Assembly: GCA_016197345.1 (NCBI GenBank)
Contig: JACPVY010000101.1
Coordinates: 1-17,872 of the forward strand
Direction of reading: 5' to 3'
Source: Burkholderiales bacterium
GTDB taxonomy: Bacteria; Pseudomonadota; Gammaproteobacteria; Burkholderiales; Burkholderiaceae_D
DNA length: 17,872 nucleotides
The translations under genes were made by a program, and so were the position numbers. Below, piece after piece: positions 1 to 7,296 of this stretch. Each line of letters starts with the position of its first letter. The first letter of the stretch is position 1. The notes below the pieces were generated by a model. The model saw only the letters and a list, made by a program, of their open reading frames with translations. It was not told where the DNA came from and did no database searches.

Positions 1-136
1 AGACCGAGCAAAGTACTAAATACCAAACCTCCAAAGGCAGCAATGCTTCAGACACCAGCCCTGCAGAAATATTCCAAGCCAAGCCACAACTTCTCAGAGT
101 TTGACTCGCGAGACAGTCAGGAGAACCACGCCAACC
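1..136. other. Left contig end without DctA homology, possible chimeric join
   Basis: In the dctA frame, family similarity stops sharply near position 137-140, in the middle of a conserved membrane segment. The 45 codons to the left encode nothing resembling DctA, and no shifted frame restores the expected hydrophobic segment. No other gene is recognisable. This may be a chimeric assembly end or a real rearrangement breakpoint. Confidence 0.5.
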
Positions 137-601
137 GAGCACTTGCAAAATTTCGCCGTTAGCAAAGGCATCGACCACCGAGCTAGGGATCACATTGAGT
201 AGAAATTCGACGGTGGTTTGCATTTTGCCGGGGCCAGTGTAGGCGGCAATGCCTTTGGTGTCGAGGCTAGCTGGATTGATGTTCATACCATCGCCCGGCG
301 CGACCAAATTCACGATCAGCAAGCCAACGAAGAGTGCGATGGTGCTGACAATTTCAAAGTACAGCAAGGCGAGGCCACCCGTTTTGCCGACTTTTTTCAT
401 GTCTTCCATGCCAGCAATACCAACCACTACGGTGCAAAAGATGATGGGGGCAATGATCATCTTAATCAGCTTGATAAAGCCATCGCCGAGAGGCTTCATC
501 GCCGCTCCGGTTTCTGGTGCAAAATGTCCGAGTGCAACGCCCAGCAAAATCGCGCAAATGACTTGAAAATAGAGTGAGCGGTAAAGCGGTTTCTTGGCCA
601 T
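2..601 (-). CDS. dctA: C4-dicarboxylate transport protein DctA, partial
   Basis: This is the N-terminal part of a DctA-type inner-membrane symporter (DAACS family) that imports succinate, fumarate or malate with protons or sodium. The ATG at 601-599 follows a GGAG ribosome site (GCAAGGAGACAGC). The first ~155 residues match the family throughout, including [20 protein letters not shown], a [10 protein letters not shown] stretch and [18 protein letters not shown], with several hydrophobic segments. After ILQV (about position 140) the family continues LLFAVLFGFAL, but here the sequence becomes unrelated ([11 protein letters not shown]...). The frame stays open to the window edge, so it would be called as a partial CDS. 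Only 137-601 should be trusted as dctA. The family is about 430 residues long, so most of the gene is missing. Confidence 0.85.
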   Translation of the reverse strand, partial: MAKKPLYRSLYFQVICAILLGVALGHFAPETGAAMKPLGDGFIKLIKMIIAPIIFCTVVVGIAGMEDMKKVGKTGGLALLYFEIVSTIALFVGLLIVNLVAPGDGMNINPASLDTKGIAAYTGPGKMQTTVEFLLNVIPSSVVDAFANGEILQVLGWRGSPDCLASQTLRSCGLAWNISAGLVSEALLPLEVWYLVLCSV

Positions 602-703
602 GCTGTCTCCTTGCTTTATATTTTTGTTGCGCCCATCCAATAGAGGGAGGGGCGCCGCGAATGGAGTTTGATTGTCTGCCTAAGATTGAGGAAAAGCAAA
701 CAA

Positions 704-800
704 TAAAGCGATGGCTTGTGGATAGTGCGTAGGATGGGTTGCATGCAACCCATCGCTTTTCGGGCAAGCTGCCCACCCCACGAAAAACCAAGCCCTACGC
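704..800. repeat. Intergenic element of nested inverted repeats
   Basis: The core is a perfect 22-bp palindrome at 733-754 (GATGGGTT, GCATGC, AACCCATC). It is flanked by a second pair, AAAGCGATGG near 704-713 with CCATCGCTTT at 750-759, and by a wider pair, GCGTAGG at 727-733 with CCTACGC at 794-800. A small hairpin, GGGC-AAGCT-GCCC, sits near 762-774. The alternative pairings are mutually exclusive. The look is that of a dispersed intergenic repeat of the GTAGGATGGG kind, upstream of dctA. No second copy lies in this window. Confidence 0.5.
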
Positions 801-820
801 CCCTTTCGCGATAGCCTTAC

Positions 821-886
821 AGGTAGAGTGGGGACATATCTACCTCGCATTCAAGTTTGGCTAGCGCATATGGCACTCGACGCTAG
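821..886. repeat. Two short hairpins past the beta-helix gene
   Basis: AGGTAGA at 821-827 pairs with TCTACCT at 839-845, and its loop contains TGGGGACAT, which recurs at 12030-12038. CTAGCG at 861-866 pairs with CGCTAG at 881-886, just beyond the stop codon of the minus-strand beta-helix gene. There is no T-run, so neither is a classical terminator, but they could end or stabilise that transcript. Confidence 0.35.
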
Positions 887-888
887 TC

Positions 889-2208
889 TTAGAAACTCGC
901 GCCTTTGCCTTTCGCAGGGGAATTCGGGGATAGCGCAAAATTGCCTTTTGCCGCATCGACAAATAGCGGATCAACAAACTGCGATTGCCCATCATTGCCG
1001 CTGGCTTTGCTAAATGCGCTCAAACCTTTGTAATCGGCACCTTTCCATTGCCATGTCCCTTGTGCCAAACCCAGTGGTGAGAAATAGACGTTATTGTTCA
1101 TCGCTAGCGGCGAAGTTGTTGGGCGACTTGCGGCGGATAAGAACCGACCTTGGCGACTAGCGACCACGATGTTATTGCTGAATTGGTTGTTCGTGCTGTA
1201 GTACATGCCAACGGTATTGTTTTGATAGATCAGATTATTGCGGATGGTGATGTAATCGGTCAGCTTGCCCTTGTGCTCGCTGGCTGCTTCGATGCCGATA
1301 TCGACGTGGTGTACGGTATTGCGCTCTATCGTGATATTGCTGCCGCCATCGACATAAATCCCATCGGCACTCATGTCATTGCCATAAGCCGGGTTGCCTT
1401 TGGAACTGATGTTATAGACCAAATTGTCGCTAATGATGCCGTTACGGGCGCGGTCATAGCTAGGATTCGGGGACGTACCTTCATAGCCAATCGCATCGAT
1501 GCCGATGTTATTGTTGTCGTGTACGCGGTTATGGCTGATGACGAAATTTTCGACATTGCCATTGACCACCATCGACTCGCTGGAACCCGTTTTCAAATTC
1601 GTCAAATGATTGCCGTCTAGCGTCAAATGATTGATCGAAGCGGGCGCTTTGCTGCCATATACCGCGATCCCAAATGCATTGCCGGCGCTGCTTTTCACTT
1701 CGGTGCTAATGTGGTGTACGTAATTATTCCGAATTTCGATGTATGTCCCCGCACCTTCAATCAAAATCCCGGCAGGCGTTGCGCTTGATTTACTCGTGCT
1801 GTAATTGCGCAATTCGAAGCCCATCACCTTGACATAGCTCGTATCGGTCAGCGTCACTAAGCCCGTGGTGCTAGCGGGGGCGGTGAGATTACTGCCATCG
1901 AGCACCGGCGTTTCGCCGGGATAGTTTTGCAAGACGAAATATCCTGCTGTGGCCGAGCCAGATGCTTTGATATTCACACGTTCGTTATACACACCGCCGC
2001 GCACTTGCACGGTAACGCCGGGGCCAGCGCTCGTCGCCGCTTTTTGCAGTGTTTTCCAAGGCTGGGCTAAGGTGCCGGGATTGCTGTCGCTGCCATTGGT
2101 GGCGACATAGTAAGTGCCAGCAGCGATATGACTCGCCAAAGCAGGGGCGCTAGCGCAGAGCGTGAAAAGAGTGGCGAGTAGGGCGGGATAGCGGCAAGCG
2201 ACGGACAT
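889..2208 (-). CDS. Secreted right-handed parallel beta-helix repeat protein
   Basis: The 439-residue protein starts with a Sec signal peptide (residues 1 to about 25, ending ASAPALA-SH). The mature protein opens with TYYVATNGSDSNPGTLAQPW followed by KTLQKA, the signature that heads DUF1565-type and pectate-lyase-like beta-helix proteins. Residues ~110-380 carry many N-x-I/V repeats (IEIRNNYV, LTLDGNHL, FVISHNRV, GIISDNLV, ITIERNTV, ITIRNNLI), the coils of a parallel beta-helix. Members are usually polysaccharide lyases, hydrolases or epimerases acting outside the cytoplasm. I cannot assign a substrate or catalytic residues. The start is set by the signal peptide and a CGAGG ribosome site. 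It stands alone, with intergenic repeats on both sides. Polysaccharide processing is inferred from the fold only. Confidence 0.85.
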   Translation of the reverse strand: MSVACRYPALLATLFTLCASAPALASHIAAGTYYVATNGSDSNPGTLAQPWKTLQKAATSAGPGVTVQVRGGVYNERVNIKASGSATAGYFVLQNYPGETPVLDGSNLTAPASTTGLVTLTDTSYVKVMGFELRNYSTSKSSATPAGILIEGAGTYIEIRNNYVHHISTEVKSSAGNAFGIAVYGSKAPASINHLTLDGNHLTNLKTGSSESMVVNGNVENFVISHNRVHDNNNIGIDAIGYEGTSPNPSYDRARNGIISDNLVYNISSKGNPAYGNDMSADGIYVDGGSNITIERNTVHHVDIGIEAASEHKGKLTDYITIRNNLIYQNNTVGMYYSTNNQFSNNIVVASRQGRFLSAASRPTTSPLAMNNNVYFSPLGLAQGTWQWKGADYKGLSAFSKASGNDGQSQFVDPLFVDAAKGNFALSPNSPAKGKGASF

Positions 2209-2762
2209 AGAACCTCGATAGTGGGTGGAGAGGGAATGAAATAAGGGGAATGTTGCAACAAAGGCTAGGCTGCAACGGGCGCTATGTTACGGGCTCGTTG
2301 CCGAATTGTCATAAATGAAATTGTTGCAAGATGTATCTGAACTCTCGCCGGCACTGCTCACGGCTGTCGCGAAACTCATTTTGGCGAAAAATTAGGCCAA
2401 TTTGCGGCCGATCACCTCTCGCCCGCGAAGTGGGAGAGAGGAGGGAGTGAGGGTTAGTTGCGCTAAAAGCAGCCATCTTCGGCGAGAAAACTGTTGTTTT
2501 TTACTCACCCAAGCGGATGGCAAGCCATCCGCGCCCTCACCCTGCCCTCTCCCGCAAGCGGGCGAGGGTATGCACTCCCCTTTCGCGACACCCGCAAGCG
2601 GGGTTAAACAGGGTTTCGATTCGCATGCGAATCGCCTGTTTAACGGTATCTGCATATTTGCAGATACGCGCCCTGCAAGGGAGAGGAGTTTGGCCGCTTG
2701 TCGCATGATTTTGCGCCAAACACGTTTCGCAACAGCCTCAGCTCGTGCCAGACAGCGCTGTT
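2209..2762. other. Gene-free stretch with hairpin array
   Basis: No credible gene lies in these ~550 bases. Open frames on both strands here are by-products of the repeats. The left part (2209-2400) is the upstream region of the beta-helix gene. The right part (2415-2690) is the hairpin array described separately. Confidence 0.6.
2415..2690. repeat. Composite REP-like array of consecutive hairpins
   Basis: In order: an imperfect CCTCTCGCCC / GGGAGAGAGG hairpin with GTGAGGG tail (2415-2453); a perfect stem GCGGATGGC-AA-GCCATCCGC (2513-2532); CCCTCTCCCGC-AA-GCGGGCGAGGG (2545-2568), one mismatch; CCCGC-AA-GCGGG (2591-2602); GTTAAACAGG (2603-2612) paired perfectly with CCTGTTTAAC (2635-2644) and enclosing the 18-bp palindrome CGATTCGCATGCGAATCG (2617-2634); then GTATCTGCA-TATT-TGCAGATAC (2646-2667). 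The first and third elements are inverted copies of the common bacterial CCCTCTCCC...GGGAGAGGG repeat with its GTGAGGG extension, so they form a REPIN/BIME-like pair. The later hairpins are of different sequence. Confidence 0.75.
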
Positions 2763-4151
2763 CTAGCGTCCCGCTGCTTTGAACACGCTATACAAATAAC
2801 TCGCTGTCGCTTGATAGCTTTCGCCCAAAATCTGACCTATCTTGGCGTCCACCGCTGGCTGTTGCAAGAAGCAGTTGCCGGTGTAGGTGACGCCCGGTTC
2901 GATGGTCATGGTGCAGAGCGTGCCGTCGTATTTCATGGTCGCTAATAGCTCCGGTGCTAGCGCGCCAAATTTGACGGAAGTTGCGTGGAAAACTTGATCG
3001 GGATTGTTATCCGCTAATGCGCCATTCCAATTGCCGAGTGCTGGGCTGCGGGTTTGTATCATCGGCGTGTATTCTTCCACCGCCGCATGCAAGATCAAAG
3101 GAATGCTGACCGCAGAAAAACCTGACGAATGCATAGGATTGGTGGCGTCAGTCAGGTAATGCAAGGCCGTGCCTAGCGCATAGCATTGTTCTGGCGTGCT
3201 GAGATTTCCCGCTTCCAAGATGCGTGCAGCGGCATTGGTGCGGCCATTGCCGTGTTGATTTTGCTCAACGCCAGCTATCAGGTAAGTGACGATATTGGTT
3301 GGGTTGCCATTGTAATCGCGCCCGCCGCCATTGTAGAAATGGCTGCCACGCAATTTGGTGTCGGCAATTTTGTCATCGGCATCCCACAAACCTTGTTCCC
3401 ATTGCTGGCGGCAACTGGCTTCATTCATGCGTTGCGCCACCGTTTGCGCGATAGGCTGTGGCGAGCGCGACAGCAATTCCACGGCGCGATTAACGATCCA
3501 CAAGTGCGTATTGCCGCGCCACATCACCTCATGCACGCAAGTCGATACCGCGCTACGGTAAGAGCCAGCCGGGCATTTGCTATAGCACAGGCCCGCATAG
3601 TATTCGCGATCTGCCGAGCACGGGCCGGGGTTCGGATAGCAGCGTGCGCCTTCGCGATGTTCGCCTGCCGGGCAACTCATGCTTTCCATGCTGAGGCTAT
3701 CAGCACCGCGAAAGCAAGTCTCGCCGGTGTTGGTATAGCCAGTTGGGCAAATTTGGTGGCAGCGATAGACTACGTTATCTTTGAAATAGCCAGAGGGACA
3801 GACCATGCCGCTTGGCCCCATCGTTTGCAAAAACCATTTGCCGCAAAACAAGCCCATATTCGTCCAACCGCTAGGGCAACTCGCTAAGATCGACGGCGCA
3901 CTGATCGAATCGGCGCCGCGAAAGCACGTTAAACCCATATTCGTATAGCCAGTCGGACAATCCGCAACCCGACCGGGGATCACCGAATTGGCATATTTCG
4001 GCTGGGTATCGGGCACGCTATCGCGCGTCACGCCACCGCTACATTCGTTATGCGCACATGCTTCTGGCCCGGTATCCCACGCGAGCGCAGGGAGGGAAAA
4101 TACACTCAAAAATAGCGCGAAGATGAGCGCGCCCGATTTGTTACTGAACAT
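2763..4151 (-). CDS. Secreted Cys-rich protein with zinc-dependent phospholipase C domain
   Basis: The start at 4151 is chosen because it gives a signal peptide (MFSNKSGALIFALFLSV..ALA, about 25 residues) right after a GGAG ribosome site; the frame extends 27 codons further upstream without either. Residues ~30-205 hold 16 cysteines in repeats such as CPTGYTNMGLTCFRGADSIS (65-84) and CPTGYTNTGETCFRGADSLS (135-154). Residues ~211-462 are a zinc phospholipase C domain (PF00882, alpha-toxin/PlcB/PC-PLC fold): H216, GLWDAD with D257, GSHFYN with H271, then H331, D335, H341, H355, E359. The gaps 14 (D257-H271) and 4, 6, 14, 4 (H331 to E359) equal those of Clostridium perfringens alpha-toxin (D55-H69; H118, D122, H128, H142, E146). 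It is probably a secreted phospholipase, with activity inferred. The Cys-rich N-terminus is unusual for the family. Confidence 0.85.
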   Translation of the reverse strand: MFSNKSGALIFALFLSVFSLPALAWDTGPEACAHNECSGGVTRDSVPDTQPKYANSVIPGRVADCPTGYTNMGLTCFRGADSISAPSILASCPSGWTNMGLFCGKWFLQTMGPSGMVCPSGYFKDNVVYRCHQICPTGYTNTGETCFRGADSLSMESMSCPAGEHREGARCYPNPGPCSADREYYAGLCYSKCPAGSYRSAVSTCVHEVMWRGNTHLWIVNRAVELLSRSPQPIAQTVAQRMNEASCRQQWEQGLWDADDKIADTKLRGSHFYNGGGRDYNGNPTNIVTYLIAGVEQNQHGNGRTNAAARILEAGNLSTPEQCYALGTALHYLTDATNPMHSSGFSAVSIPLILHAAVEEYTPMIQTRSPALGNWNGALADNNPDQVFHATSVKFGALAPELLATMKYDGTLCTMTIEPGVTYTGNCFLQQPAVDAKIGQILGESYQATASYLYSVFKAAGR

Positions 4152-4567
4152 GGTTGTCTCCTGTGGTGTGCCGCGGCCTAGCGTGAAATGAGGCGGGGCG
4201 CTAGTAGCGAGCACTGTTTTGTGGAGCCTCACTGCGCGAGCAAGGTGGGTGGCTGATTGGGCAGCTCTTCGATATCTCTTTGCTTGCCAAGAAACTGGCG
4301 AGGCGCGATGAGGCGAATGGAATTCCCGTTGCGGGAGAGTTGAGGCGTCGGAAATTATAAAATATCAGCTAGCGAGCGCTTGTTTTTTATTTGTGATTAA
4401 CGTTGCTTTTTTGCTTAAAATTGTGGCGATTTTTGCTTGCATTTGCTTGCACTTTTGCACCAAATTAAATCGTTTTGGGCTGAACTTGTTGATGCTAGGT
4501 GTTGTCCGATGGCATGCAAACAAGCCTTAGTCCTTAAAACCTAATTCGCACGCTCGCTGGAGGAAGT
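4152..4567. other. Divergent intergenic region, AT-rich, with tandem 10-mer
   Basis: This separates the divergent phospholipase and lepB genes. TTTGCTTGCA occurs twice in perfect tandem (4432-4441 and 4442-4451), followed by a partial third copy. ATTATA at 4354-4359 reads TATAAT on the minus strand and may be a -10 box for the phospholipase, with about 200 bases of leader, but I see no convincing -35. I found no gene and no clear lepB promoter. Confidence 0.4.
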
Positions 4568-5218
4568 ATGAAATCTTGGCTTAAAACAAATCGTGGATTT
4601 ATTTTATTTTTGTTGTGCTTTGGTGTCTTTCGTACCGCCATTGCAGACTGGAACCCAATCCCCTCCGGCTCTATGCATCCCAACCTCCTCGAAGGTGATG
4701 TCGTCTTTGTCAATCGCCTTGCCTATGACTTAAAACTCCCCCTGACTGATATCGTGCTGGCACCGCTAGGTGAGCCAAAGCGCGGTGAGATCGTCACTTT
4801 TTCTTCGCCACAAGGCGGCACCCGCCTGATCAAACGCATCATTGGCGTGCCGGGCGATAAAGTCGAAATGCGTAATGAGATTTTGTATATCAATGACCAG
4901 CGCGCCAGCTATAGCGAGCAAGCGCTAGGCGTCGCCCCAGAAAATGCCCTGCAATTGACCGAAACGGTGGCCGATTCCAAGCGCCGGATGCAAGTCTTGC
5001 CAAGCGGTGCGCCGCGCAATAGCTTTGGCCCGGTGACCGTGCCGCCTGACCATTATTTGATGTTGGGGGATAACCGCGACAACAGCGCCGATTCGCGTTA
5101 TTTTGGCTTTGTAGAACGGAAGTTGTTGATCGGCCAAGCCAACCGGATTTTGGTTTCCGCCGATATTTTGGCAAATTGGGCGCCACGCTTTGATCGTTTC
5201 GGCAAGGCTTTGCAGTGA
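4568..5218 (+). CDS. lepB: Signal peptidase I (S26 family)
   Basis: The protein cleaves signal peptides from exported proteins at the outer face of the inner membrane. It is 216 residues with one N-terminal membrane segment (~10-26). The Ser/Lys catalytic dyad is visible: S35 in PSGSMHPNLLEGD and K89 in TRLIKRIIGVPGDKVE. The later box GDNRDNSADSRYFGFV is also intact. E. coli LepB is longer (324 residues, two membrane segments), so this is a short single-anchor form. GGAGG lies 5 bases before the ATG. Because a short form with a GSMHP rather than GSMxPT box is often a second, accessory copy, a paralogue elsewhere in the genome is plausible. It stands alone and converges on the aldolase-like gene. 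Confidence 0.9.
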   Translation: MKSWLKTNRGFILFLLCFGVFRTAIADWNPIPSGSMHPNLLEGDVVFVNRLAYDLKLPLTDIVLAPLGEPKRGEIVTFSSPQGGTRLIKRIIGVPGDKVEMRNEILYINDQRASYSEQALGVAPENALQLTETVADSKRRMQVLPSGAPRNSFGPVTVPPDHYLMLGDNRDNSADSRYFGFVERKLLIGQANRILVSADILANWAPRFDRFGKALQ

Positions 5219-5227
5219 GTGGCGTCT

Positions 5228-5261
5228 GCTATGTCGCAGGCAATCAGGCTCGCGACATAGC
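5228..5261. terminator. Bidirectional hairpin between lepB and aldolase-like gene
   Basis: GCTATGTCGC (5228-5237) pairs perfectly with GCGACATAGC (5252-5261) over a 14-base loop. It lies 10 bases after the lepB stop and 24 bases past the stop of the convergent minus-strand gene. There is no long T-run on either side, so termination is likely but not certain. Confidence 0.6.
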
Positions 5262-5285
5262 AACAATGTCAAACTGAGGCAGTCG

Positions 5286-6374
5286 CTATGCCAACCGCAT
5301 TTTGGCGGCAAGCAATTGCAATAATTGCGCAATGCGTTCGTTCGATAGCGCCAGCATATTGTCCCCAATATACAGCTCCACCATAGATTGCCCCGCTAGC
5401 GCCGTATTGCGGCCATTGGCAAACAACCAGGCTTTTTCTTCGCGCGCAATCTGATTGCGGATTTCATTCAAGGTTTGCGCCGCTACAGGAAAATAGAGGT
5501 GAAACAAATTGCACTGCGGCTGCGCTGGGTTGATGCGCAATTCTGGATGTTTCGCTATCAGCGCGAGCACTTCTTGCGTTTTTTGGCGATATTGTGGCAT
5601 CGCCGCTAAGCGCGCATCAAATTGCATCGCCGCAGATACCGCATATGGCATGCGTTGATAAATATTGCCGCCGAAACGATGCATCCACACCCGCGCTTGG
5701 GCAATGAAATCGCTACTACCCAATAGCATCGCACCACCGACGCTGCCTATCCCCTTGTAAAACGAGACATAAGCGCTCGCAAAACCCTCACATACTTCGG
5801 CCGGGCTTTTGCCATAGCCACAAGCCGCTTCCCACAAGCGCGCGCCGTCTAGGTGGAGGTGCGTGCCGCGCGTGAGGGCGACTTGTTTGATATCGGCTAA
5901 CTGTTCCCAATCCGGCATTTGCCCGCCGATTTCCCGCATCGGCAATTCATACAAAGCGGCTGCTAGCTTTCCCGGAATTTTTTCCAAATCACTCGCTAAC
6001 CAAGGGCGAAATGGTTCGCCTAACGTCTGGGTTTTGAATTGCCCTAGCATTTGATAATTATTTTGCTCGTGCAGCAAAATATGGCAGCTTGCGTGCATTG
6101 CTACTACCTCGCTCGCGCGCTGCTCGCAGGCGAGGCGTAGCGCGATCATCTGCGCCATCGTGCCCGTAATGCAAAACATTGCTGCTTCAAAACCAGTGAG
6201 TGCGGCAATTTTGGCTTCAAATGCCTGTAGATAGTCCCCCGCGCCGTAGACATCGGCGTCGATATTATTTTCCTCACACCACGCCGCCATCGCCGCTAGA
6301 TGCTGGGCTGGTTTGGCTTGGCGGTGGCTATGGAAAAACTCGGTGCATTGTTGGCGTAGTTCGAGATCGGTCAT
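5286..6374 (-). CDS. Threonine-aldolase-family PLP enzyme (beta-eliminating lyase related)
   Basis: The family (PF01212, aminotransferase fold type I) cleaves L-threonine or related beta-hydroxy amino acids to glycine and an aldehyde. In 362 residues I see DVYGAGDYLQAFEAKIAALT (41-60), HLDGARLWEA with D176 (contacts the pyridine nitrogen), and SFYKGIGSVGGAML with K207, the Schiff-base lysine. The usual N-terminal LRSDTVT motif, which helps bind substrate, is absent. It is replaced by ~40 residues of a different helical sequence (MTDLELRQQCTEFFHSHRQA...). The substrate may therefore differ from threonine, and 'threonine aldolase' is a family label. There is no clear ribosome site before this ATG. 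It stands apart from its neighbours. Confidence 0.8.
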   Translation of the reverse strand: MTDLELRQQCTEFFHSHRQAKPAQHLAAMAAWCEENNIDADVYGAGDYLQAFEAKIAALTGFEAAMFCITGTMAQMIALRLACEQRASEVVAMHASCHILLHEQNNYQMLGQFKTQTLGEPFRPWLASDLEKIPGKLAAALYELPMREIGGQMPDWEQLADIKQVALTRGTHLHLDGARLWEAACGYGKSPAEVCEGFASAYVSFYKGIGSVGGAMLLGSSDFIAQARVWMHRFGGNIYQRMPYAVSAAMQFDARLAAMPQYRQKTQEVLALIAKHPELRINPAQPQCNLFHLYFPVAAQTLNEIRNQIAREEKAWLFANGRNTALAGQSMVELYIGDNMLALSNERIAQLLQLLAAKMRLA

Positions 6375-6414
6375 AGCATCAATTCATAACAAAGTGGTGA
6401 GCAAGCTTGGAGCC

Positions 6415-6813
6415 TTAGCGTAAGCGATCTGCTTTGATCAGATAGCCGCAATACAACAAGATGCACAATGATAGCGCTAGACCCGCAAAATTCCCAAAAT
6501 GCGGCCCGCCAATTACATTAGTCAGGCTCCAACAAAATTCCAAGGCAAATAGCCAGAGGGCAATACGGCGTAGGAAAAAAAACGTTATGCCCGCAGCAAG
6601 GAACAAACTTGGCTGGGCCAACTGGACGATAAACCAACCAATAGTTCGTGGGGCTGTTATTTCCTGCAAAATCTTGGGTGGTTCATGGGCTGATATCACT
6701 ACTGCCAGCAGAAAAAGTAAGACGCAGAGCACAGCAACGAGTGTGACTGGCCAAGGCCGTGTTGGTGGTAGCGATTCAACCGTTGGCGGCTGTTCATATT
6801 CATAGGGCGACAT
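6415..6813 (-). CDS. Small integral membrane protein, paralogue of the next gene
   Basis: I do not recognise a family. The 132-residue protein has a short cytoplasmic start (MSPYEYEQPPTVESLPPTRP) and about four membrane segments, roughly 22-42, 60-78, 83-100 and 105-127. It ends YCGYLIKADRLR. It is clearly related to the protein encoded just upstream (7276-6869), sharing MSPYEYE-PP, the RPWPV entry to the first membrane segment and the YC-YL-K---LR end, so the two arose by tandem duplication. The gap between them is 55 bases. No strong ribosome site is visible. The function is unknown. Confidence 0.65.
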   Translation of the reverse strand: MSPYEYEQPPTVESLPPTRPWPVTLVAVLCVLLFLLAVVISAHEPPKILQEITAPRTIGWFIVQLAQPSLFLAAGITFFFLRRIALWLFALEFCWSLTNVIGGPHFGNFAGLALSLCILLYCGYLIKADRLR

Positions 6814-6868
6814 AGCGATTGTACTTTGGTGAGGGCTGACAAGTTAGACGGCGGAGAATGTGGTTTGG

Positions 6869-7276
6869 CTAGCGTAGCTGTCCCTTTTTTCGAAGATAGA
6901 GGCAATACGCGACGACGCAAAAAGCAAACGCAGGATCAACGATCAATAGCCAATATCGACTGGACAAATAATTCCACACGCCCCAGACCAAATACAGCGT
7001 AAATAAATAGAGCGCACGACGTCGCATCTTAAAAAGATAGATAGCAGAAATGAGTAAGAGCAGGGGGTAGATCAGTTGTCCTAGAAACGTTATTGGTCCG
7101 ATTTCACCCTTGTTGAAAGGGGCGATAAAAAAGTGCCAATTCAGTGACGCAAACAGCACTAAGCCAAGTGTTGCAAAGCCGACCAAGCCCACAATCACAT
7201 ACACTGGCCACGGCCGCTTTTGCTTTTCTGGCTTCGCTTCGCCCGCAGGTGGGGTTTCATATTCGTAAGGTGACAT
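6869..7276 (-). CDS. Small integral membrane protein, tandem paralogue
   Basis: This 135-residue protein is of unrecognised family. I place the start at 7276 (MSPYEYETPPAGEAKPEKQK) because GGAAGG lies just before it and because the paralogue downstream starts with the same seven residues; the frame is open 12 codons further. About four membrane segments follow, near 24-46, 60-78, 84-104 and 110-126, ending YCLYLRKKGQLR. It lies 20 bases after the GNAT gene and is probably cotranscribed with it and with the paralogue. The conserved acidic/aromatic start may be a sorting or interaction signal, but that is inference. Confidence 0.65.
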   Translation of the reverse strand: MSPYEYETPPAGEAKPEKQKRPWPVYVIVGLVGFATLGLVLFASLNWHFFIAPFNKGEIGPITFLGQLIYPLLLLISAIYLFKMRRRALYLFTLYLVWGVWNYLSSRYWLLIVDPAFAFCVVAYCLYLRKKGQLR

Positions 7277-7296
7277 ACCGCTTCCTTCCATTATGA

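Noticed and set aside
602..720. Sigma-54 promoter for dctA
   Set aside because: DctA genes are often sigma-54 dependent, but I found no GG-N10-GC pair in a TGGCAC-N5-TTGCA-like context upstream of the start.
462..791. 109-residue minus-strand frame
   Set aside because: It overlaps the start of dctA in another frame and crosses the palindromic intergenic element; no ribosome site or homology.
1150..1620. 156-residue plus-strand frame antisense to the beta-helix gene
   Set aside because: It is a mirror of the N-x-I repeats of the minus-strand gene (valine/isoleucine/aspartate-rich, low complexity), with no ribosome site and no family resemblance.
2392..2782. Several frames of 60-126 residues on both strands
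   Set aside because: They read through the hairpin array; their SPSPCPLPQAGEG-type peptides are the familiar false translations of CCCTCTCCC repeats.
3186..3887. 233-residue plus-strand frame antisense to the phospholipase gene
   Set aside because: The minus strand encodes a protein with full zinc-ligand spacing and signal peptide; the plus frame is Ala/Ile-rich with no recognisable domain.
4925..5368. 147-residue minus-strand frame overlapping lepB
   Set aside because: It is antisense to the conserved catalytic region of signal peptidase and crosses the convergent hairpin; a shadow frame.
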